46,020 nt of DNA from Muribaculaceae bacterium (GTDB lineage Bacteria > Bacteroidota > Bacteroidia > Bacteroidales > Muribaculaceae): positions 1 to 46,020 of the forward strand of contig JAIECF010000026.1 of assembly GCA_029068655.1 (NCBI GenBank), in the 5' to 3' direction. Every line of letters begins with the position of its first letter. Positions within the stretch are counted from its first letter, which is position 1. This document shows, piece after piece, positions 31,946 to 37,310 of this stretch. The position numbers and the translations under genes are program-made. The notes under the pieces are model-generated. The model was not told where the DNA came from. It did no database searches and was given only the letters and a program-made list of their open reading frames with translations.

Positions 31946-32074
31946 CAGCCACAGAAGGATTCGAACCTCCGACCTGCTCAATGTCTTGGATTCCCGTACT
32001 CTGTTTTCAAACCGGGTGTCTATTACCGTTACCACCAAGCCTATGTGCCGCTCTGACCAACTGAGCTATATGGC
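31946..32074 (-). tRNA. tRNA-like gene with a ~78-nt central region
   Basis: 129 nt. Acceptor AGCCATA/TGTGGCT (7 bp with one wobble), TA linker, canonical D-arm GCTC-AGTTGGTCA-GAGC, and T-arm GGAGG-TTCGAAT-CCTTC. The part between D- and T-arm, normally about 23-35 bases, is 78. It shows nested stems CTTGG/CCAAG and CCCG/CGGG and no anticodon arm of normal geometry, so no amino acid can be assigned. Together with the element at 30884 it is a second tRNA-like gene with an expanded centre in the same operon. Confidence 0.5.
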
Positions 32075-32106
32075 TTCCGTAATTATTATGGCAAAATTAG
32101 TAGATG

Positions 32107-32232
32107 CTATGCCAGTTGCCTTATATCGGGTGCGCCGTCATACGCGCTCACTGCCACCCTCGGCTTTCTTATCGTGTCCTTGGTTAATGACCTTACCTGT
32201 ACTCGGCTTTTTACGACCTTTCCTTTTTTCAT
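32107..32232 (-). CDS. Possible 41-residue basic peptide
   Basis: A short ORF beginning MKKGKVVKSRVQVRS and continuing TKDTIRKPRVAV, net very basic, suggesting nucleic-acid binding if real. It is one of two short frames in the otherwise gene-free 32075-32495 stretch. No Shine-Dalgarno or overlap evidence, so confidence is low. Confidence 0.3.
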   Translation of the reverse strand: MKKGKVVKSRVQVRSLTKDTIRKPRVAVSAYDGAPDIRQLA

Positions 32233-32340
32233 CGGTTCAGGTACAAGGACTAAATGTTAAAGGGTTAATCACTCTGCATCATGTTTTCCTGCTCTCGGTT
32301 GATGCGATATAAACCTCACGCCTCGTTTATCGGTCAGACG

Positions 32341-32457
32341 CTACCTCCAGCTATTTCTCATCTTGGCTTGCATAGCCATGTGCCTCATCCTATACACCGT
32401 TTGCGTACAAGGGAACTCCTTGCCGACGTATAGGACCCGCGTTATCATTGTGCTCAT
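32341..32457 (-). CDS. Possible 38-residue peptide
   Basis: A short basic, Met-rich ORF (STMITRVLYVGKEF, MRHMAMQAKMRNSW) starting 39 bases after the 32496 gene. Translation is plausible from position alone; nothing else supports it. Confidence 0.3.
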   Translation of the reverse strand: MSTMITRVLYVGKEFPCTQTVYRMRHMAMQAKMRNSWR

Positions 32458-32495
32458 TTCCGTCACTTGCGGCGGACGGTGTGCCGTTTAGTAAT

Positions 32496-32705
32496 TTAGA
32501 AAGATTTCCAGTAGCGTTTCACTTCCTTGCCGAGAAATTGTTTTCGGCCGTTCTTTCCGGGGTGCCAGTCTATGCCGCCGTTGCGCTTGCCCTTGATGGC
32601 ATCACGCCTTATCTTCTCGCGGCTCAGTCCGAGGATTTTGCATACCTCGTTCACGCCTCCTTTCCAGCTGTCGGGGATGTCGGGGCATTCAGTCACGAGG
32701 TTCAT
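32496..32705 (-). CDS. Small helix-turn-helix protein, excisionase-like
   Basis: 69 residues from the ATG at 32705, which keeps the overlap with the upstream gene to 17 bases; the start at 32768 would overlap by 80. The core GGVNEVCKILGLSREKIRRDAIKGKRNGGIDW (about 16-47) is a winged helix-turn-helix of the type in phage excisionases and MerR-like regulators, followed by a basic strand (KNGRKQFLGKEVKRYW). It could help the distal integrase in excision, or regulate early genes. Confidence 0.6.
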   Translation of the reverse strand: MNLVTECPDIPDSWKGGVNEVCKILGLSREKIRRDAIKGKRNGGIDWHPGKNGRKQFLGKEVKRYWKSF

Positions 32706-32871
32706 GGCTCTCAGTGTTAATTTCGCGTTCCCGCTTAAGGAAGATCCGGTAACAATCGCCGTTCTCATGGACCGCCACGACTTCCCATCCGTTACTTCCC
32801 CACATGTCGGTGGTTATCTCGTACTTGTCGCGGGGAACATTCTCAAGGACGTGGTTGTAGAATTTCTTCAT
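32689..32871 (-). CDS. Hypothetical small protein
   Basis: 60 residues with alternating strands and helices (YEITTDMWGSNGWEVVAVHENGDCYRIFLKRE). Four-base overlap with the antirepressor gene. No recognised family. Confidence 0.6.
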   Translation of the reverse strand: MKKFYNHVLENVPRDKYEITTDMWGSNGWEVVAVHENGDCYRIFLKREREINTESHEPRD

Positions 32872-33647
32872 GGCTTCTGCTCGATCAAGGGAATGATACC
32901 GTTCTTCTTCAGCTCGTTATAGAGGAAGAGTCTTCCCTTCTGAAGCCACTTTGTGTTCATCACAACCCTTCCCGTAGTAGAAGCCTCCGGAACGAACGTC
33001 TCCGAATGCGTGTAACCCATCGTGTTGTAGGGAGCGTAGAGGATCCATTGACCTCCAACCTTGCGCTGAATCCGGAGATTGCGCAGGATAATGTTAAACT
33101 TCTTCGCGCTCATGCCGTAGTCGGCGGCGATCTGGGTCGTGGTTACGGTCGACTTGCTCTGGAGTATCTGGTCGAGATAGCTCGTCCTCTCATGAAGCGA
33201 CGCTATCGCCCGGTCCTTCTGCTCTATCTGCTCGCCCTGCGCCAGAAGAAGCGTGTTCTGACGTTCGATCTCCCTCTGCTGTTCCTCGATCCGGCCCTGC
33301 TGCTCGGCGGCGAGGAGAAGGGCCTCACGGAACGATGTCGGCACCTTCGGCCGGTTGGCGAGCTCAAGTTCCTGCCATCTGAGCACCAGCTTCGCCCTCG
33401 CCTCGTCATTGAACTTAGTCGCGATGTAGAGGCATTCGGTCTTTGTCAGTTCGTAACAGGGTGTTTCCCTTACGCCTCCGTTTGGCTGTGCTACCTGTCG
33501 GGATGTGAGGGAAAATTTTCCCTGAGATACTCTCTCCCATGCTGTCTCCATTTTACGGATGGCCTTCATTACGTCGTTGTGGGGTTTTCCTGTCACCTCA
33601 GCTATCTGAAGGGAGGTCATTGTATTTGTCTTAGTCAGCTCATTCAT
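32868..33647 (-). CDS. Rha/KilA-C phage antirepressor
   Basis: 259 residues with two domains. Residues ~10-95 match phage Rha proteins: TSLQIAEVTGKPHNDVMKAIRKM ... and a YELTKTECLYIATKFNDEARAKLVLRWQELE segment. A Gln/Glu-rich coiled coil links to a KilA-C (ANT) domain from ~150: STVTTTQIAADYGMSAKKFNIILRNLRIQRKVGGQWILY..., ending GRLFLYNELKKNGIIPL. Such proteins relieve repressor action and help commit to lytic growth. It is the second gene of the early transcript, as expected for a rapid-acting regulator. Confidence 0.88.
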   Translation of the reverse strand: MNELTKTNTMTSLQIAEVTGKPHNDVMKAIRKMETAWERVSQGKFSLTSRQVAQPNGGVRETPCYELTKTECLYIATKFNDEARAKLVLRWQELELANRPKVPTSFREALLLAAEQQGRIEEQQREIERQNTLLLAQGEQIEQKDRAIASLHERTSYLDQILQSKSTVTTTQIAADYGMSAKKFNIILRNLRIQRKVGGQWILYAPYNTMGYTHSETFVPEASTTGRVVMNTKWLQKGRLFLYNELKKNGIIPLIEQKP

Positions 33648-33850
33648 CGCGCACCTCCTTTCTCCTCCACTCTTATTCCTACCGTCATTGTCTTTCCAGA
33701 CCGAGAGATTATGACATTATAGTCACTTATCTCCTTACGCGCCTGCAAGGCCACCTGATAGGTCGAATCAAGTTCAGGAGTGTCGGTGCAGGCGATCGCA
33801 AGGGTCTGCCCGGGCAACATCTTCTTTACTTGCTCTTTCGTTAATTTCAT
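33644..33850 (-). CDS. First gene of the early operon, unknown
   Basis: 68 residues, basic, with a helical start (LTKEQVKKML) and strands (YNVIISRSGKTMTVGIRVEE). Its ATG lies about 140 bases downstream of the predicted early promoter start, leaving a long leader. A four-base overlap couples it to the antirepressor. Unknown function. Confidence 0.65.
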   Translation of the reverse strand: MKLTKEQVKKMLPGQTLAIACTDTPELDSTYQVALQARKEISDYNVIISRSGKTMTVGIRVEEKGGAR

Positions 33851-33878
33851 CTTATTTTCTCTTTTTTCAATTAAGAAA

Positions 33879-33910
33879 TTTGGAAAATAGCGGGGAAAAC
33901 GTTAACTTTG
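33879..33910 (+). promoter_or_regulatory. Plus-strand promoter in the switch region
   Basis: TTTG at 33879-33882, 20-base spacer, TAACTTTG at 33903-33910. It points toward the repressor and would give a start near 33917, converging on the minus early promoter 75 bases away. Confidence 0.75.
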
Positions 33911-33921
33911 CAGTTGAGAAT

Positions 33922-34014
33922 ATGATAGATAGCGTAGTCAACGCCATCCCCTTTGCTATTGTCTTTTGCGCTCCTTTTCAAAAGCACGATGCAAAGTTAA
34001 TACAAACTTTATGA
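33922..34014 (+). CDS. Possible 30-residue leader peptide
   Basis: An ORF starting 11 bases after the plus promoter -7 box, with a hydrophobic middle (NAIPFAIVFCAPF). It would be translated from a nearly leaderless message and lies opposite the early promoter. Only its location supports it. Confidence 0.25.
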   Translation: MIDSVVNAIPFAIVFCAPFQKHDAKLIQTL

Positions 34015-34022
34015 AATATCAA
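33992..34022 (-). promoter_or_regulatory. Early minus-strand promoter
   Basis: On the minus strand TTG at 34022-34020, 20-base spacer, TAACTTTG at 33999-33992, an exact Bacteroidota match. The -33 element is inside the operator palindrome. It would drive the whole early block to 13466. Confidence 0.8.
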
Positions 34023-34033
34023 GTTTACTTGAT
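34018..34033. promoter_or_regulatory. Palindromic repressor operator
   Basis: ATCAAG (34018-34023) and CTTGAT (34028-34033) form a perfect 6-bp dyad around TTTA, 22 bases before the repressor ATG and overlapping the -33 box of the early promoter. Binding there would block early transcription and could autoregulate the repressor. Confidence 0.65.
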
Positions 34034-34054
34034 GTTTTTAACTTTTATTAACCT

Positions 34055-34378
34055 ATGAATGTAAGTAGACTTAAATCGGCGATTGAAACTTCTGCGTTGA
34101 CAAAGAAGCAGATAGCGGCAGATAGTGGTATATCACCTCAGGCTCTTCATGGGATATTGGAGCAAAAGGTTGACCCGAAGGTGTCTACCCTTGAGGCAAT
34201 CGCCAATGTAGTCGGAATAAAAATGGGATCTCTTTTTGAAGACAGCAATATCGAAATCAAGGATAACGACCGAAGTTTCAACTCCAACGCCGACGAAATC
34301 ATCAAGGAACTTACTTCAATCATCAAGTCGCAGGAAGAACGCATCAAACAACTCACAGATAAGCTGCTTGGGATATGA
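34055..34378 (+). CDS. XRE-family phage repressor
   Basis: 107 residues. Residues 3-60 form an XRE helix-turn-helix: LKSAIETSALTKKQIAADSGISPQALHGIL...VSTLEAIANVVGIKMGSLF, with the recognition helix at SPQALHGIL. The C-terminal part (about 78-105) is a coiled coil likely to dimerise. No LexA-type peptidase domain, so induction would not be by RecA-stimulated self-cleavage; the antirepressor is the likelier trigger. Divergent from the early operon. Confidence 0.85.
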   Translation: MNVSRLKSAIETSALTKKQIAADSGISPQALHGILEQKVDPKVSTLEAIANVVGIKMGSLFEDSNIEIKDNDRSFNSNADEIIKELTSIIKSQEERIKQLTDKLLGI

Positions 34379-35022
34379 ATACTTGGATCAAAATACTGAC
34401 AATAATTGTTATTATTGAAACTCTTATGATTTTCATTTACCTATGTGGTTTAATGGAAATTGACACAAATAGCGCAAGCGTTCTCATAGGTTCTCTTAGT
34501 GTAATCGTAACATTTGTTGTTGGATGGAATATATATCAAGTAATTGATACAAAGGAAATAGTCAAAGAGGTCCCCTTATTACAAAGCAATTTCAATTCTT
34601 TAAGAAAAGAAATAGATACCCTTCACGAAGTCCATGAAGCGTATGTCTTAAGTATGGATGCAGAGGATTTAAGAAGAAGGGGTTATTCTTCATTGGCTTT
34701 TGAGCAACATATGCAAAGTGCTTTTATATTTGCCAAAGATTTGCAACATTACGAATTAAGATTTATGCAAGCACTCAGCCTCATGAGGGTTTCTTACGAT
34801 GATATGTTTCGATCCGCTATGGAGTCAAGAGATAATGAAATTAAACAATTTGTAAATAAAAAAGAGGATTATATAAATCAACTTGAAAATCTATTAAGTT
34901 TAATCAATAATCTATCTCGCTTTTCAGAGCAAGCCAAGCATGATATAAAAGGATTAATAAACGATTTGAGAAAACTAAGATATATAAGTCCAGGGGAGAG
35001 ATTTGAAGAAAACGAAGAATAA
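34375..35022 (+). CDS. Membrane protein of the lysogenic accessory module
   Basis: 215 residues with two N-terminal transmembrane helices (about 5-26, IKILTIIVIIETLMIFIYLC, and 36-54, VLIGSLSVIVTFVVGWNIY) and a long cytoplasmic, helical domain (60-205). It overlaps the repressor by four bases and is AT-rich compared with the tail genes, which suggests separate ancestry. The topology fits superinfection-exclusion or abortive-infection proteins, but no specific family is recognised. Confidence 0.7.
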   Translation: MNTWIKILTIIVIIETLMIFIYLCGLMEIDTNSASVLIGSLSVIVTFVVGWNIYQVIDTKEIVKEVPLLQSNFNSLRKEIDTLHEVHEAYVLSMDAEDLRRRGYSSLAFEQHMQSAFIFAKDLQHYELRFMQALSLMRVSYDDMFRSAMESRDNEIKQFVNKKEDYINQLENLLSLINNLSRFSEQAKHDIKGLINDLRKLRYISPGERFEENEE

Positions 35023-35046
35023 ACAACTAAATAACACCCAGCCAAT

Positions 35047-35517
35047 ATGAAAAAAATTCTGACGATCCTGACACTGATGGTATCTATAACGACTCTTGTC
35101 GGCTGTAAGCAAAAGGAAAATATTTCTGATTTAGCTTCTAATCAAGTATCTTTAAGCATCAAAGAAAAATGTGGGACATTTCCTGAGTTTGAATCAATAA
35201 AGACAGCTTATAAGGCCGACAACGATTCTCTAATCGCCCTAAGATGCAAGATTAATACCCCAATGACAATAAATGGAATAACTACTGATGATTTCACTTA
35301 TGTTTATATCATTGGAGATAAGGATACAAATTTTGAAGTGTTCTTGGGAGGTGCTATTGATCTTGATGGGTATGCTCATGATGCTATAAAAGATTTAAAC
35401 AACTCAGGCAAGGTGTTTACAGGAGACGAGTTAAAGCGACTGAAAGACAATATTGTAAAAATGGCCGCTCTCCAAGCTGTAACCACAGGTGGCAGGGCAG
35501 TTAAATCAAACCCATAA
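35047..35517 (+). CDS. Predicted lipoprotein of the lysogenic accessory module
   Basis: 156 residues with a signal sequence (ILTILTLMVSITTLVG) and lipobox LVGC, lipidated at Cys20, followed by KQKEN. The mature domain is mixed (FTYVYIIGDKDTNFEVFLGG, LKRLKDNIVKMAAL). Phage-encoded lipoproteins expressed from a prophage often block DNA entry of related phages; whether this one does is inference from context. AT-rich like its neighbours. Confidence 0.7.
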   Translation: MKKILTILTLMVSITTLVGCKQKENISDLASNQVSLSIKEKCGTFPEFESIKTAYKADNDSLIALRCKINTPMTINGITTDDFTYVYIIGDKDTNFEVFLGGAIDLDGYAHDAIKDLNNSGKVFTGDELKRLKDNIVKMAALQAVTTGGRAVKSNP

Positions 35518-35549
35518 GCCACTCCCCATTTATTTTTTTTCATAACCTC

Positions 35550-36005
35550 ATGGAACTGAAAGAGAGGTATTACAGAAAACTTGAAGATGTATTGTCAACG
35601 TTAGCCGCCGAGGAAGATCTCAAGATTGCCGACAAAAGCATTAAAGAAATAGCAGGAACAGACTGGACGAGCATCAAGGAGTACATCAAGACTCACAAAG
35701 TCGCCTCTTTTGCATCCGGTACGTTATGGCATGTCAATCATAGCAGACTCGAGCAGGCTCTGACGGAGATTCGCATAAAACTTGACAGATTTAGACAGAA
35801 TAAGAAGACAACCCGGAAGAATACTTTCAGGCAGATATGGCTTGCTGTAATATCAGCCTTCCTCGGGAGTATTGTCACGCTTGCAGTACAAGATTTGTGG
35901 AGCAAATTAGTTCGTAATAATAAGAGTGAGGATAGAACCGAGCAAAGCACATATGAAGTAGAGCACCCATTGGATAGCCTTAAGACGCGTAATAATTTCA
36001 GATAA
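35550..36005 (+). CDS. Small protein with C-terminal membrane helix
   Basis: 151 residues: a helical, charged soluble part (1-95), a basic stretch (RQNKKTTRKNTFRQ), and one transmembrane helix (about 95-113, IWLAVISAFLGSIVTLAVQD), then a short hydrophilic tail. Third membrane-linked protein in a row in this module. Its last 99 bases lie opposite the small minus-strand ORF at 35907-36023. Confidence 0.65.
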   Translation: MELKERYYRKLEDVLSTLAAEEDLKIADKSIKEIAGTDWTSIKEYIKTHKVASFASGTLWHVNHSRLEQALTEIRIKLDRFRQNKKTTRKNTFRQIWLAVISAFLGSIVTLAVQDLWSKLVRNNKSEDRTEQSTYEVEHPLDSLKTRNNFR

Positions 36006-36023
36006 TTTTTCTCCTTCTTTCAT
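35907..36023 (-). CDS. Antisense 38-residue membrane peptide
   Basis: The ORF reads MKEGEKLSEIITRLKAI then one membrane helix (WVLYFICALLGSILTLIIT). It starts five bases after a perfect minus-strand promoter. Its helix resembles that of the opposite-strand 35550 protein (SAFLGSIVTLA versus CALLGSILTLI). The promoter, not its length, is the reason to list it; the message would be nearly leaderless. Confidence 0.45.
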   Translation of the reverse strand: MKEGEKLSEIITRLKAIQWVLYFICALLGSILTLIITN

Positions 36024-36027
36024 ACCA

Positions 36028-36059
36028 CAAAGATAGTTATTTTCTCTGAATATGGCAAA
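36028..36059 (-). promoter_or_regulatory. Minus-strand promoter inside the 5' end of the 36052 gene
   Basis: On the minus strand TTTG at 36059-36056, 20-base spacer, TATCTTTG at 36035-36028. It would produce a transcript antisense to the 35550 gene and, being over the 36052 start codon, would be subject to interference with that gene's expression. Confidence 0.65.
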
Positions 36060-36402
36060 TAATGATACAATAAATAATACAACTCCCATACTACGTCTCC
36101 GCGAGTTTGTCGCGTGGGCGAAAAGCGAAGGACTGTGCAAGTCTGAGCATGACTTCGAGAAGCAATGCGGACTCAGCCCAAAATACTTAGCCAACAACAG
36201 CTCGAACGGAAGAGGAAATATCGGCACAAAAATGCTTGGGTTGATTGTGCGCCAATATCCCATGCTCAATCTTTCGTGGTTATGCACTGGCGAGGGAGGG
36301 ATGGTCTGCAAGAAGACAGAACTTAACACGGACTACAAAGAGGCGTATGAGGCGGCAATGGCGCATATCGAGGCGTTGAATCGGATAATTGGGAAGAAGT
36401 AA
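36052..36402 (+). CDS. Phage regulator with XRE-type end motif
   Basis: 116 residues. The helical N-terminal half (REFVAWAKSEGLCKSEHDFEKQCGLSPKYLANN) is a divergent helix-turn-helix, and YPMLNLSWLCTGEGGM (about 70-85) is the hallmark that closes many Bacteroidota XRE regulators (...LNWLLTGEGxM). A C-terminal helix (YKEAYEAAMAHIEALN) would dimerise. It may act as a second switch component. Confidence 0.75.
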   Translation: MANNDTINNTTPILRLREFVAWAKSEGLCKSEHDFEKQCGLSPKYLANNSSNGRGNIGTKMLGLIVRQYPMLNLSWLCTGEGGMVCKKTELNTDYKEAYEAAMAHIEALNRIIGKK

Positions 36403-36436
36403 CACCCGACACCTACCAATCAGTGCCGGGTGTTTT
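36402..36436 (+). terminator. Intrinsic terminator after the lysogeny module
   Basis: ACACCCG-a-CAC (36402-36412) pairs with GTG-c-CGGGTGT (36423-36433), followed by TTTT. It ends the transcript that begins at the repressor. Confidence 0.85.
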
Positions 36437-36444
36437 CGTTCATA

Positions 36445-36476
36445 TTTGCACATTCCCCATAAAATAGTTATCTTTG
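36445..36476 (+). promoter_or_regulatory. Promoter for the HNH/tape-measure unit
   Basis: TTTG at 36445-36448, 20-base spacer, TATCTTTG at 36469-36476: one of the closest matches to the Bacteroidota consensus in the window. It lies just after the terminator and would start near 36483. Confidence 0.8.
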
Positions 36477-36482
36477 CACTCA

Positions 36483-36560
36483 GTTAATTAACCATCAGGG
36501 CATATCGCCACAAAGCCAAAAGAGCTTATTACGGAGAAATCCGCGATAGGCTCTTTTTAA
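36483..36560 (+). ncRNA. Possible small RNA or attenuated leader
   Basis: Between the promoter start and the HNH gene lies a terminator-like hairpin: AAAAGAGC (36518-36525) with GCTCTTTT (36550-36557), capped by CGGA-GAAA-TCCG (36532-36543), followed by a T-run. Transcription would either stop here, giving an RNA of about 75 bases, or read through into the HNH and tape measure genes. Confidence 0.5.
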
Positions 36561-36572
36561 TTTTGTGTGATT

Positions 36573-37310
36573 ATGGCAAAAGTAAAACCTATTGAAGGTG
36601 AAATTTGGAAGGTAGCTGAATTGGATTCCAAAGGCACTTATATGGTGTCAAATATGGGGCGCGTTATTGGTCCCAGCGGGAAATTGCTAAAACTTCCCAA
36701 ACTACATGGTTATCCAAAAGTAAAATTTTGGAATGGGCGTTATGTTGATTCCGAATCTGTTCACAGACTCGTAGCAAAAGCCTTCATCCTCAACCCCGAC
36801 AACAAACCCGAAGTGGATCATATAAATACGATACGTGATGATAACCGTGTTGAAAACCTGCGTTGGGTTACAACAAAAGAGAACTTAAACAATCCTCTCA
36901 CAAAAAAGAAATTCAGCGAAGTCCGAAAAGGACACGTTGAGTCTGAGGAATGGAGACGCAATAAATCGCTTGCTCGAATGGGTAAACGATACGCATTGGG
37001 CTACCGATGGACGGCTGAGCAAAGAGCAAGATGTTCTGAAAGACAAAAGGGAGAGGGAAATCCCTTTTACGGGAAGAAACATTCTCCTGAAACCATCGCT
37101 AAAATGTCCGATGCGCATAAGAAAACAGCTCGCAAGGTTCGCCAATATACTCTTGAAGGAGTATTCATACGAGAATTTGAAAGCTCTCGTATGGCGTCTG
37201 AAGAATTGAAAATATGCAAGCGTAATATCAACGCATGCGCGGCGGGACGAGCGAAAACCGCCGGAGGATTCGTATGGGAATACGTAGGAAAGGAGGTGAG
37301 AAATGCCTAA
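36573..37310 (+). CDS. HNH homing-type endonuclease
   Basis: 245 residues from the ATG at 36573 (a GTG two codons earlier is less likely). Domains in order: NUMOD4-like (about 8-50, EGEIWKVAELDSKGTYMVSNMGRV), HNH core (about 62-105, VHRLVAKAFI...EVDHINTIRDDNRVENLRWVT, with the catalytic DH), NUMOD3-like DNA-binding repeat (GNPFYGKKHSPETIAKMS) and an IENR/NUMOD1 end (GVFIREFESSRMASEEL... GGFVWEYV). Free-standing enzymes of this kind cut a specific site and copy themselves by repair. It overlaps the tape measure gene by eight bases. Confidence 0.88.
   Translation: MAKVKPIEGEIWKVAELDSKGTYMVSNMGRVIGPSGKLLKLPKLHGYPKVKFWNGRYVDSESVHRLVAKAFILNPDNKPEVDHINTIRDDNRVENLRWVTTKENLNNPLTKKKFSEVRKGHVESEEWRRNKSLARMGKRYALGYRWTAEQRARCSERQKGEGNPFYGKKHSPETIAKMSDAHKKTARKVRQYTLEGVFIREFESSRMASEELKICKRNINACAAGRAKTAGGFVWEYVGKEVRNA

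Noticed and set aside
33006-33722. 238-codon plus ORF opposite the antirepressor
   Set aside because: Antisense shadow of the Rha/KilA-C gene; Leu/Arg-rich product without features.
34055-34378. Toxin-antitoxin pair with the 34375 gene
   Set aside because: The order and four-base overlap are suggestive, but the divergent early promoter, the operator and the antirepressor fit a phage repressor better, and the 34375 protein lacks toxin features.
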